Shown here one piece after another: positions 35,657 through 47,650 of a DNA stretch of 64,000 bases. The notes beneath the pieces are model-generated. The model had not been told where the DNA came from, made no database searches, and saw only the letters and a program-made list of their open reading frames with translations. This DNA comes from Adineta steineri (Eukaryota > Rotifera > Eurotatoria > Adinetida > Adinetidae), in NCBI GenBank assembly GCA_905250115.1, contig CAJNOI010000010.1:560768-624767 (forward strand), given 5' to 3'. The translations under genes were made by a program, and so were the position numbers. Positions within the stretch are counted from its first letter, which is position 1; each line of letters opens with the position of its first letter.

Positions 35657-36895
35657 TTATATCTCATCATCATTTTCTCTTTGTGGACAAAAACTTGAAT
35701 CAAAACGATGATCAATTAATTGAAGATGAGTTCTTTTTCTTCTTTTTAACCATAAGTTAAGTACAGAAGCAAGTGTTCGTTGGTTTATATCAAATTGTGA
35801 CCATAATGAACGAAATAAAAATCCATGTACGGAACATGCTGGTGCAAATATCGATATACGATTATTTGATTGACGAAGATTTTCAAGAAGTTTTAATGAG
35901 AAATCATTTGAATTTAAATTTAATTCATCTAAATGTAGTTGTGTTTGATCAAATAATGATTGTATTATTAATATTCGTACATGTGATGGAAATAAACGAA
36001 TAGCTTCACTACCTAATAAACATCTATATTGTGGTTTTAATTGACATGATGAAGGTATTTGTGTATTCCAATAAATCATTCCTTCATTTATTTTTGATAT
36101 ACCATTAATACTACCTGGATAATCAATAAACCAACCGGAATCAATAATAACACGAATATCAATTTTTGAAGAAAATTTGGTTAATAAATTAGGTAAATTT
36201 AATAAAAGACCAAGACCACCGGCTGAAAATCCTGTAAATACAATTTGTTTAGCTTTTTGAAAATTTCTATCTGATTTTAAATCATTAAATATAGCATGAA
36301 ATATATCATAACCATGCGAATGACTTTTATTTGATGAGCCAGACCATAAATCTGATGAACAATATGGAACATAAATAATATTATATTGTTTTAAAGATGA
36401 AAATATTCCGATTAAAGATTTTTTTTCATCAAAATTATTTGATGTTATTAAATTAGGTGAATAAATTTGACGAAAATAACAAGATTCTTTTGAATAACAA
36501 AACCAACCACCATCGAAATAAATTAACCAACGTGAATTATTCTTAGTATTTGTTGTTAAACGTATATAATATGAAGCAACACTATCATCCATACATCGTG
36601 CTTGTGGATAATTAATTAAAGATCTACGATAAAAATTCTTTTGAAATGAATATTTAAGAAAAGGTGATTCAGTTGATGATGTTGTTGTTGTTGGTGTTGT
36701 TGGAGTTGAAATAATTGTTGTTTGTCGTCGATAGATAAGTGTGAGAAATAATAAACTTGGAATAGTTAAACATAGAAATAATATAATAAGTCCAATTTCA
36801 ATATGATAAGATTTATGATGTGATCTTGTTTTAATTAATTCCGGACTTGATGTTGGAGAATAAGATAGAGGCGAAGATGATACTGATGATGACAT
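35657..36895 (-). CDS. NOTUM: NOTUM-like carboxylesterase (pectinacetylesterase family), membrane-anchored
   Basis: An intronless frame of 412 residues. A hydrophobic segment at about 33-55 follows a basic, Ser-rich N-terminus, indicating a type II membrane anchor or uncleaved signal. The alpha/beta-hydrolase core has RCMDDSVASYYIRL, YFDGGWFC and TGFSAGGLG (nucleophile Ser). It also has QSLFDQTQL (acid Asp) and FAPACSVHGFLFRSLW (catalytic His). These are the counterparts of the NOTUM triad and its surroundings. NOTUM removes palmitoleate from Wnt ligands at the cell surface and so blocks Wnt signalling; plant relatives deacetylate pectin. Substrate is inferred from family only. The start chosen is ATG 36895, because the open frame upstream has no ATG. 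Lack of introns is unusual beside its neighbours and could reflect retroposition or acquisition. Confidence 0.83.
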   Translation of the reverse strand: MSSSVSSSPLSYSPTSSPELIKTRSHHKSYHIEIGLIILFLCLTIPSLLFLTLIYRRQTTIISTPTTPTTTTSSTESPFLKYSFQKNFYRRSLINYPQARCMDDSVASYYIRLTTNTKNNSRWLIYFDGGWFCYSKESCYFRQIYSPNLITSNNFDEKKSLIGIFSSLKQYNIIYVPYCSSDLWSGSSNKSHSHGYDIFHAIFNDLKSDRNFQKAKQIVFTGFSAGGLGLLLNLPNLLTKFSSKIDIRVIIDSGWFIDYPGSINGISKINEGMIYWNTQIPSSCQLKPQYRCLLGSEAIRLFPSHVRILIIQSLFDQTQLHLDELNLNSNDFSLKLLENLRQSNNRISIFAPACSVHGFLFRSLWSQFDINQRTLASVLNLWLKRRKRTHLQLIDHRFDSSFCPQRENDDEI

Positions 36896-38584
36896 TATTA
36901 ACTTATGTATATGTATGAACAACTAATTTCTGACTTTACACCTTCATTGTATCTTACTCGTATACACTTCGTTCGCCTTTTCTTTTTTTGCTATGTATTA
37001 GCGAACAAACATTGAAAGAATAGAGAGAGAGACAGGGAGAACGAGAGAGAGAGAAACGTTAAGAAAAAGAGAAGAGAGAAAGAGTGCGATGAAGAAGAAA
37101 AAAAATATATAGAAGAGAATAGAAGAATATGAAGCACTTTTAGGCGTATCTTTATATATATATATATATATATGTATATAACAACTGATTATTGATAGTC
37201 GATGAAGAAAATAATAAGAATATACACCTGAATAAGAATATTCACGCCGTGAGTAGATGAATTTGCTCAAAAAAAAATGACAAAATGAGCTGCAATTCAA
37301 TCATCATCACCACATGATATGAATGAATAAATCTCTATCTTGAACATTCGATATAAGGACATGCAGATGGTAAAATTTGAATGAGCCAACAAGTGTGAGA
37401 GCTTCCCTGTTGAGATAAAGAATCTGTTGCTGTCAGTCTGACCGTGATTTACTCTCAACTGTCAAGTTCGTCACACACAAATACACATATGCTATGTCTG
37501 TCTATCTAAATTTGTGTTGGTTTGCTGTCGCTCGAGAAAATTGCATTGTCAATCAGATCATTGTCAAGAGCTGTATATTAGTCGATGAATTTTCAGCTTT
37601 TCTTTCTAACCAACAGCAGGCATCATTAAATATACAATGATAGATAACAATATGTTACTATTCGTGATTATCAATTCTATAATATCATCATGATATAGAT
37701 ATAGATTATTTGATCTACTATAAGGAATCGCCATGCATATGTATAACCTGTTCATGTATCCTTTGATTTAACAGTAAATAATTGGTGAGAAGCAATCATT
37801 TTATATGCCGAATGACATTAGACGAATGATAAGAGTAAAGGAATGATTTGATCCGGAAAAATAACATGAACAAAACAAATCAATTAATCGTTTATAATCT
37901 AGGCGGCGGCGGCGGCGACTGCAATCATTTTTTCAATGTAAAAGCACATACGCGTAAATAAATCGATATTGATATGACTAGTAGTGATAGTAATATTACT
38001 TACTTACTTGACTATCGATGATTGATTCACAAGATGATGTTAACGATGATGTGAAGAGAAAAAGATTAAAAAATCAAAAGTTCTAAAAAATATTTATCAA
38101 AAGAAATAAATTCCAATTGAATAATTTTCATAAAATTAAATCTATTTGAATACAAATAAGACTGTTCTTTCTTTTTCTTCATTATCTTTTCATACGTCTG
38201 ACAAAATAACTACACAGACATTCTTATCAAAATAAAGAAAATGTCAAAAATTAAATTGTCTTGTAGGGTCTATATCTTCGTTCAAGGGTAATAAAATTTG
38301 TCCTTCGTTTGTATATAAAACTTATGATAAAGAAACATTATATTCATTGTATCATTTCATAGATGACCTATCAAGAAAAAAAACTCTCCCTATCTTTCCC
38401 CAAAAGAAACTACATATAATTAACCTTTTCGAAAAATATATTAATCATTTATATAATTTTATTCCTGCGAATGAAGTAAGACGAAGTGAAATAAACAAAA
38501 CAGCTGATGTGACAAGAGAAACCAATCGTGTTATGTGTCCATAGATTGCGTGCAAGACTGTCATCTAAAGTTGTTTTTAACTAA
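36896..38584. other. Intergenic region, NOTUM-like to reductase-like gene
   Basis: AT-rich DNA with GA-rich runs (about 37020-37085) and a (TA)n tract (about 37153-37177) upstream of the NOTUM-like gene. A plus-strand stop-free stretch at about 38264-38544 is treated under findings. No confident gene. Confidence 0.5.
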
Positions 38585-40267
38585 CTATATAAGATGATTA
38601 GGTAATACTAATAGATTATGCCAATCATATTCATTATGAAATAAGAATATAAGTTCATTTTTAGGAATTTCTTTTCGAGGATTAAATAAAAGTAGTAATG
38701 ATTGTAAATCTAATGCATCATTTTCAAATAATTGTGATTCATATAATCTTAACTAGAAAAAAAGAAAAATTTATGCATGATATGAAGATTTGTAGTATAT
38801 TTATATATACTTGACCAGATGAATTTATAGGTCGTTGTATGATTTTATTTAAATCATGAAGATTTTCAATAGGTCGTTGTAAATCATGTTGTTGAGATTG
38901 AAATATTTCATCCTTTCCGAATTCATCATTTTTAACTAAGAAATATTTATTAAAATCGTAAAAGATTTTGTTGATTTACTTATTGTATGATTTTGGATCA
39001 CACAAAGTTCATGATCAACTGATAGAAAAATATTTGTTAGATCTGGAATTGTTTCATCATTCGCAATTGTTCGTAATGTTTTATATATATTTTGAATTAA
39101 TGAACTTGGTGTACTATAAAAAGTACGAATTGCGTTTGGAAATGGTATTTTCGAAGGAATGGTTAAATTAGATGGGGTATTTATATCGGTTAAAACAAAA
39201 AATGTCGATGATGGTGGAAAATAATCATCTGATGATTCTTCTTCGTTATTAATTGGTGTGTCTTCAATGGTAGAGATTTTATTATTTGATGTACTAAATT
39301 TTGTAAATAATTCCCCTTGATTTTGTTGTCGAAATGTTTCTAAATATGTTCGTTTCGATTTTTTTATCTCTACTGATGTTCGAGTTATAGGCATAATCGG
39401 TTCAATATATTTCTCATATTCTAATTGTCCATCAGCATCAAAATTCATTTTAAATTCATGAAATTGTTCGATAAGATGTAATATCGTTCGATGGTTTTCA
39501 TTTGAATTTGTTTGTATAATTGATTTATGAATAGATTTGAAAAAAATTTGAAAAAGTGTCACAAGATTTGTATTTGTTTTTGAAATAGGTATTAACGATG
39601 TTTCATTTGGATACATTCGATAAAGATATATTTGATTATATCCAAGTGAATAAAGTAGATAAGCAAATTCAAATGTAAATATATCAGGACCTATAAATTT
39701 AACTGTTGGATATGATAAAAGATACTGAAAAATAGTATGAAATGCATTTAAACGAAGACTTTGATCAAAGTGGGAATAATCTGAATGACTATAAGTCATG
39801 TATGTTATGTAATTCTCATGATTATTTGATTTTAATGAAGAAAAATAAGATTGATAAATTTGTTTATTCAATGAACTTTCTTTTACATGTTCATTATTCT
39901 CTATCTGATCATCGAATGATCGAAATTTAATTTGACGTTTTTTTAATAAATTTAAATAATATTTTTGTACACATTGTGTTGCTAATTTTATATATGAATA
40001 GACCAATTGTTCGTTCATATGTATATGTTTAATATTAATACCAAATTTTTTCGAATTATCAGATAATAATATCCGACATTGTTTTAATAAATTGATCAAA
40101 CAAAAAAGACTAACACTCTGCCAATGATCATCAATTGATAAAGAAGATATTTGTTCGATAAGATAAATATCTGAATAGGTTTTTGATATATTATTTTGTG
40201 AATACGTAAGTCGTTCAGCTAGAATAACACCCAATGGAGTGAAGCCAATTATTTGTATAGGCTTCAT
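38585..40267 (-). CDS. Divergent disulfide-reductase-like flavoprotein (thioredoxin reductase fold), likely non-catalytic
   Basis: Three exons (40267-38980, 38935-38811, 38752-38585) encode 526 residues. Landmarks of the thioredoxin/glutathione reductase fold can be traced in order. A first Rossmann-like strand is at 4-20 (IQIIGFTPLGVILAERL). A helix lies where the redox Cys pair should be (SVSLFCLINLLKQCR, 51-65). A region like the helix-hairpin after it is at 76-117 (FGINIK...KYYLNLLKKRQIKFRSF). A second Rossmann-like strand is at 189-217 (VKFIGPDIFTFEFA..LLYSLGYNQIYLYR). A segment resembling the FAD-binding A-x-G-D-I block is at 356-363 (FFVLTDIN). GxGxxG and CxxxxC are not preserved, and the C-terminal His-Pro motif is not seen. 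I infer a pseudoenzyme; the homology is by eye and weak. Confidence 0.5.
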
Positions 40268-40850
40268 CGTAAATATGAACAAAAAAGAAGAAGAAGCACT
40301 AGAGTTCTCTTTTCTATATAGAGAGTATACAATTAAATTAACTAAAGAAAAGATGCATAAACACCCGCAAAATATACAAAAAAAAGAATATCAATGAGTA
40401 AACTATTACAAATACAATAGATTTAAATTAATTAACATGAATATGTAAGATATGATGTAATGAATATCGTTTTCTCTATAGGATATTCTATCTTCCATCT
40501 TTTCTAAACGAGGAACAACACCCCATTCCTAAACAGATCAGTAAAAATTCGACATCTTTTTCTCAAGAGTTTCGCTCTCTCTCTCTGTTTCATAGGTGAT
40601 GATGTATTGATAATCTTCAAATATGTTTTTAATCATATTTCTTCTGAGTAATTCTTTATTTTTTTCTTCAAACGAAACCTGACATATGTAGAAAAAAAAG
40701 AGTGAAAAAAAAATAATATAAAACCTTTCAAAATGAACGGATGAGAATCACCATAATCTCAAATAAACACTTTACTTTAATTCATTACATATCAAAACAA
40801 GATCACAAAAGAAGTTTGAATTTGTCAAATATTCTTCTTCTTCTTCTTCT
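40268..40850. other. Short intergenic region upstream of reductase-like gene
   Basis: About 580 bp between two same-strand genes: the reductase-like promoter and the Argonaute 3' end. CT-rich and A-rich runs only. Confidence 0.5.
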
Positions 40851-43800
40851 TTAAACATACCACATCGTATCTTGAATCGATGGATCTAATTGAATAAGTC
40901 TTGTTTCGACTTCTTGTAATGTTATTGCACCAAGACCATCAACTAGATCATCATCGTCAAAATCACTAAACACAAAAATAACGTATTCGGGTTGTTTTTG
41001 TAATAAAAAATGATTACCCTCCTATACTACTTCTTCGATCACTTTCATAATTATCAGCATCACGAGATTGATAAGCAGCTAAATGTGCATAATGAACAGG
41101 TGCTGGTACTGATACAGCTTTTGTACATCGAACATCCGAATGACAAAGATAATAAGTTAAAGATTGTATTTCATCAGATGAAAAACCGATTTCATCATAT
41201 AAAACATGATATAAAATTGGTCGTGATGTTCCTTTAAAAGCAATCGAGATATATATATATATATTTTTAAATATTAAATATACCTTGAATAGCAGCATGA
41301 CTATTTAAATAAAAATCAAAACCTTGTGGTTGAACAATACCAGTATCAACAACAGTACCTATCATATATATGTATAATATTTGTTTTTCAAGTAAATAAA
41401 TTTACCAGGTTGTACGTTATTCATCATTTTCATATTTGAATTTGGATCAGGAATAAAAAAACGTGTATTATGACGTTTTTTAACAATAATAAATGTAATT
41501 TTTGGTAATGGATTATTCATATAAAGAGCTAGGAAAGAATTAACAATTAATTTCAATTTAAATAATAATTAAATATCTAACCTTTACAAGCATTTTGTAA
41601 AGCTCGAACTTCATTATCAAGTACTTTTTGAAAATGTCCATCATCAACACCTAAATAAAAAATGTATATATATACATTTGAGTATTAAATAATTTTTACC
41701 ATCACGATAGAAAACAATTTTATTTGGAAAACATCCATTTTTTTGTGCAAATAATTTTAATAAATCTGTTGCCATTTGATATAAATCTTTTATAATTTCT
41801 AATGATATTCTTCCACGTGCTGGATATTGTTCACTAACACGTGATGCATATTGTGTACCTAATAGACATTATATTCATATTTTAAAATTGAAAATATTAA
41901 CTAACTTGTCGAATCAATTGAACCAATAACAGCTGCAATTGATGGTTTATCTCTTGAACATGTTGTATGAGTAACATCAGCACCAAAAAACATAAAAACA
42001 TCATCTTTTGTTGATGATGATGTTAATGCTCGTGCTAATGATACCATGCCATTAACACCACCAAGTTTTGCATTAAATTTTTGTACAAGATTTTGTATAT
42101 ACTAAGAATATCATTGAATTTAAATAATTTATGATAGAAAAGAAAAAGATTTCTAATACCATATCAAGTTTATTGATATTCTTTGCAATAGCAACAAAAT
42201 CTGTACATCTAAAAATTAAAATTTCTTTTCACAAAATGTAAAGAATAGAAGATTAATCTCTGTACATTAGATTATCATACGATACAACAGAGTCATATCA
42301 TCCGGCGAAACTCTACTAATCAATCAGTTCATTATGTATGGTCAATATGTATGCCTCAGAGGTCTGCCCGCCTGCCTGCCTGAAACAGGCACAGGCCGTT
42401 ATATCAAAGCCTATCACAGGTCAGGCTGAAATGAGCGTATGGCAGGCGCAGGCAGGCTGGAGGGGTCTCAAGCCTGTGGTAGGACGGCCAGGCCCACCAA
42501 AACTAAGCCTGTTTACACCTCTGGTATGCCTACTGAGTCCTTTTTGATGTTCTCAGAAATTCATTTGTCGTTTATATAGTAAAAATCGAAACAGGGCGTA
42601 TCTTTTTTTATGAAACTTACTGGGTAACAATTCCAAGTTTATGATTTCCAAAATATTTAATTGTTTTATAAATATCTTCTCCAACACCATTAAGAATAAA
42701 TAGAACAACTTCACAATTTGCATCTTTTAATTCTTGTAATCGATCATGAATTTTTTGTGGTACAGCTGGATCACTTTTCATAATTGGATTAGGTTCAAAA
42801 TTGATACCAAAACGTTCAATAACCTTAAATTATAATTTCGAATAATTATAATAAACGAAAAAAGGTAAAGAAAATTTACATAAGGAAAATGTTCGACAAA
42901 TTGTTGTGCAATTGATAATTGATGTTGATTTGGTTGTTGAGCGGAAACCATAACACATGCCCATACATTAATATCTCGTGTTTTTTGAAAACGATTACGA
43001 ATATTCCATCTTTGAAATATAAATTAATGAAATCTTTTTTTTGAAATGTTTTCATACAAACTTTCCAATACTAATACGTTCAACAACTTCACTTTGTCCA
43101 TCACGTCCACTTAGATATTTTATTTCTGGTGGAGCAATTAATCTTCCTTGAACAGTTAACATTTCTTCATCTTCAACTTGCATACCAATTTCTTTTAAAT
43201 ATTTATCTTCATTGAATCGACGATTATAAACTATTTCGTTTATATTTTGATATCGTTGATTTGGCCGAACAACTGTTTTTTTTGTTACCTTAAGAATGAA
43301 GGGAAATTATATTTATAGAATAATAATAAAGAATTTTACTCGTGCACGTTGATCCGTTGTTAATGGTTTTATTGAACGTTGCCATGCTTGTATTGTACAA
43401 CATTCCATTGGCAAATAATGAAATTGAGTTTTATTTGGTGGTGTATATAATTCTATTTTTGTTTTTGAAATTTAATTTAAGAAATAAAAAAGAAAAATTT
43501 CATCCTTACCAACAGTTGGTAAGTTTGGATATTGTAATTTAATGTTATACTTTTCCGAAAAATAATCATAAACTGATTGTCGTTCTTGTGTATCACTAAC
43601 AACACCATCGACCATACGTGGAAATGTATGTTGACGTGATGATGCACCAAAACCACGTATACGATATTTTCGTGTACTCTCTGTATGATGTGTTTCAAGC
43701 CAAATTGGTTTAAGAACTTTTCTTATTAATAATTGTTGTTCACGTTCATCAATGCCTTCAAGAAAATAATAATTAGATAAGCAATTAAACTAATATCTAA

Positions 43801-45699
43801 TTACCATCACGAACTATATCATGTTGAAGATATTCACAAAGAAAATCAACTAAATTAAATGGTTGATAAAAACATGTAAAGGTTGAATTGATATTTAATG
43901 TTGCACCAATTTGAGTTAAAAACATAGCTTGATATGAACCATTAGCTAAACCTCGACCATCACCTATAAATTGAAGTAGAATTTTTAAATATACAATTCA
44001 AATTAAAATAAATCTATATTCGACAAGGATAGACACTACAGGTAATGTTCATTCAAGGATAACACAAACATATATATTAGCTAATGATTTAACAGTAGTA
44101 TTGATAGCGAAGAACTTTGAATGTCTATTAATCATTTTCAAAAAAACGAAAACTTGTCATTGCAGTCACTATGAGAGTAAAATGTAGAACGCATATATTC
44201 TATGTATGAGGAGTAGATATTAGAGGAGTTGTAATTATTAATCTTTAAACTTTTCTTTCGCAGTTACTAAAGAACATGTATATATTGGTTTAAATAAAAT
44301 TGCATTTAATATACTATTAATTGTAAATTTTATGTCGATTAACAATGCTTCTTCTTTCATTTTCATTACTAATGACATATACTCTTAAACGTTTGTCAAC
44401 TTTTCTTTTACTGAAGAGATCTATACTTTAATGCTAATTGACTTCCTCTCCTTCGTATAGCTACGAAGATATACTAATTGATCGTTGACCTTGATTAATA
44501 AGATCTATAATAAGAAAGAGGTTGACGAATAATTCGAAATCCTCATCCTATAACTTACAATCACTATTCTCTCTTCGAAGAGTATATTAATAGTTGTCAG
44601 AACTGAAAGTTACCAACATAAAACTTGTTATTTATTATCTTATTTAAATCTAAGATTTTTAATACTATGAAGCTTTCTTTTTAAGACATAAATTAATTAA
44701 TTTCTACCTAAGTTATCAAGATTTTGACGTCGATCATAGAATTGATTTTTAACACAAACCATTGTTGCACGAGTAGTCTGTTTAAGTAATGTTTCAAGTA
44801 TTCTTATAGGATCTCTTGGTCGAATTGCTATTTTATTGTCGACATAATCCCAAAGAACCTAAAATTAATAAAAATGAATTTTTTTCTATTTTAATGAAAA
44901 TAAAAAAAATTCTAACTTGTATATCATAAGATTTAACAAGATTAATAAGTGATAAACGATATTTTTGTTCTCGATCACTTTTTTTATCTTTAATTATAAT
45001 TTCATATTGGTTTTTAAATCCAACAAGTAGCTCAATTGAATAAAGACTTTTTCCTTCATCATACCAAACAAATGGAAAATTTTCTCGATCAATTATTTTT
45101 TTTAAAACAAAAAAACGATCATCTTTCTTTGCTGGACGCCATGTATCATCACGATTTGCTGCTTCTAATTCAATATCATACTGATGACATTTTAATGTTC
45201 GAGGTATATTACATTTAAAATGATTTGTATACATTTCTAATTTTTGACCAGCTTGAAAAATAATTATGATTAATTTTTTTTAGATAGTAATAAAGAAAAA
45301 GAAATATTACCTGTTCCACCATGATCTGGTCGTTTAGCCATTGTTATAACAGATGTATCAGGCACAGCTGAACGAATTGCTTGTCTAAATGAACGTGTTG
45401 ATCTAGCTCGGTTAGCTGATGAACGTGATGTTGATTTACGTTGTTGATCTGACGATGGTTTTCGTCCTGATGATGTTGATGAAGATATTTGATTTGTTGT
45501 ACCATTCTCTTTAGTTTCTGGATGAGATTTCTCAGATATAACTGCCATTGATTGAGATCGATATGGTTCAGGTGGGCCTGTGTCTGGACGACTAGCCCTT
45601 TCTAATTAGAATAAATATCGAAATTATTTCAATAAACTTTTAATCAATGTATTTTAACTTACTTCCTCGTCCTCGACCACGTGTGCCTGATGTTGACAT
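40851..45699 (-). CDS. AGO: Argonaute (AGO subfamily) with intact slicer tetrad
   Basis: Eighteen exons run from [12 protein letters not shown] to QDTMWYV. A Ser/Arg-rich N-terminal extension precedes the AGO N domain ([15 protein letters not shown]). The PAZ domain follows ([19 protein letters not shown] ... [17 protein letters not shown] ... YPNLPTVGI). The MID domain has [28 protein letters not shown], which contacts the guide 5' phosphate. The PIWI domain keeps the catalytic DEDH residues: D in FFGADVTH, E in [10 protein letters not shown] in FYRDGVDDG and H in NSHAAIQG. It also has the AGO-type block [16 protein letters not shown]. The protein therefore should be able to cleave guided RNA. 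Two introns are very long: 43964-44707 (744 bp) and 42209-42620 (412 bp, containing a GC-rich insertion). Confidence 0.95.
42350..42540. repeat. GC-rich AGGC/GCCT-repetitive insertion within an Argonaute intron
   Basis: By hand count, 42361-42540 is about 58% GC, against roughly 25-30% around it. It is dense in CCTGCCTGCC, ACAGGC, GGCAGG and GGCCAGGC words on one strand and their complements. It sits inside intron 42209-42620, which splices Q-C-T-D-F in frame. It looks like a foreign short insertion or a non-autonomous repeat. No target-site duplication or long terminal repeat was identified. Confidence 0.6.
43964..44707 (-). other. Long (744-bp) Argonaute intron
   Basis: Donor G/GTAGAA and acceptor TATAG join LDNL-G to GDGRG in frame. 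The intron contains a small perfect palindrome near 44455-44472 (CTTCGTA...TACGAAG) and otherwise plain AT-rich DNA. Confidence 0.7.
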
Positions 45700-47650
45700 T
45701 GATTTTTATTAAAAATAAGCACAAACGATGAAGTTTGTATGAAAAGGACGAGACTTGTTCTTTATCTAACAATATATCGTTTGTGTTAAAAGTTCAAATA
45801 ATGGGGAAAAATAATTTAGATATCTATATTGCATTTCTTTACATGGAGAGAGAGGGAGAGAGAGATGAAATAAAGATTTGAAACCAATGATGTGTAAGGA
45901 TTAGAATTTTAATAATGTCAGAAATAGGCGACATCTTGTTCCGATTTAAATTAGATAAATATTTATTAGAAAATAAGATATTTTAAAGTAATGTATACTG
46001 ATAAATTGAACGATTCGATCTTACTGAAGATTGTATCTAGAAGTTAACAAGTAACAATCAACAAAAACCTATTATTATAGAATATTTGTGGAAGAAAAGA
46101 ATCATGCTCACGTACCATAGTTTTGAATTTTTCTTTAAATGGAATTTCAATCTTGTCTATCGCCTGTAGATTTAGATAGGCGAATTAATACTGCACTCAT
46201 TTCTATTCTGTATCTTATTATTTATGGTTGTTAGTTTAAGTGCTTAATATAGTTCTTAGGTAGGCATGATAATGTATATAATTACGCACTACCTTTTTCA
46301 CAGATGGTGTCTGATCTATGTGTTATCTATTATAGTTAAATGTTGATTTCCGCTGGTAAATAAGTTATATGACGAGTGTGCATGAGAAAGAGAACTATTC
46401 AATGAATTTTTATTACTGCAAATTTTCAACAGTTCTCTCTGTTTCATCTATTCAAAAGGCGAGCCAATTGCGCAAAAAATGTGTATCTTTTCTTCAGTTT
46501 TGTAATATTAGTCAACAATTTTTCTCAAGATTACAAAAAAATTCAAGCTATTGTCTAACCAAGAAATTAAATTTACCCAGTACTTCAAAGAAAATGACTT
46601 AACTGATACCAATTTTCTTTTAATCCTTTTCTTACTACGTGTAGCAGAAGAAAAAAGCTGTATAGGTGAATTTTTAGTTTAAATCATATTATGCCACATA
46701 CTTCATTACAACAACCACATCAAATTACAATTAGGAAAAATGTTTTTGTATTTTCATGAATATAATGATACTTGTATCAGTATTTGACTATTTATTGACC
46801 TTCGGCTGACTCAATTTGCTGATGAACAAGTGAACGGTATGTGCTCACAACACTGATAGATAGTATGTAAGACCGAAAAACCATTAAATACCTCTACAGA
46901 TGTCACTGATTTCTGTCAACTTCTATTAAACTATGAAGCTATTTATGTATTAATACAAATCTATAACATGAACATTTCATAAATCATGATGAAATCTATC
47001 ACTTTATTAAAGTAATTAGCGTTGATTAATATTGATACGATCATTAATCACCTGTCGTAACCAATAAAATTATACATTTCTTCCTCCTTGTATATAAAAC
47101 TATACAGAAAAAGAAAAGAGAGGAGTTAAATAAGTAAATCAAGCTCCTAGTATTCACTATCCAGATGGCCACATTTAAAGAGTCATACATATAGATAAAG
47201 ATTACGAAACAGATGTCGCTCTTTCTACTTCTATTGCGTTCGTAAATTACTTGTTTGTTTCAGTTCTTATGGTGTCATTCAGTACATTATATAAGCTTCT
47301 TCATTTCATTTTGTTTTTTTCTACTAGAAAATCATCTTTCGTCATTTAGTATACATAAATAATTTTTTTCTCCATGAAAAGTTCTTTTTTTCAATAGAAG
47401 TTTACTCGAATTTATATTTTAGAATATAAAATATTATCACGTACAGATAGCACGTGACGCATAGTAACAGAGAGTAAAAAAAAGTATTTATAGCGCAATA
47501 GACTTATTTCTTTATGTATATATATATACGTATATGCCGCTTTTCTGGTTGTATTCAAGGATGTATCATCAAGTCATATATTTTTCATTATTTTAGATTT
47601 CAAATCGTATTTAACTTCTTTATTTATTAAATTAATAACTAGTATTTATT
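45700..47650. other. Divergent intergenic region, Argonaute to LEA gene
   Basis: About 1.95 kb probably holding both promoters. A short GA tract lies at 45846-45863. Plus-strand frame 46369-46602 is not convincing. An acceptor-like TTTTAG at about 47596 may end a leader intron or serve trans-splicing of the LEA message. Confidence 0.5.

Noticed and set aside
42338-42547. Plus-strand frame in the GC-rich insert
   Set aside because: Open only because the GC-rich repeat lacks stop codons; it lies in an intron of an opposite-strand gene and resembles no protein.
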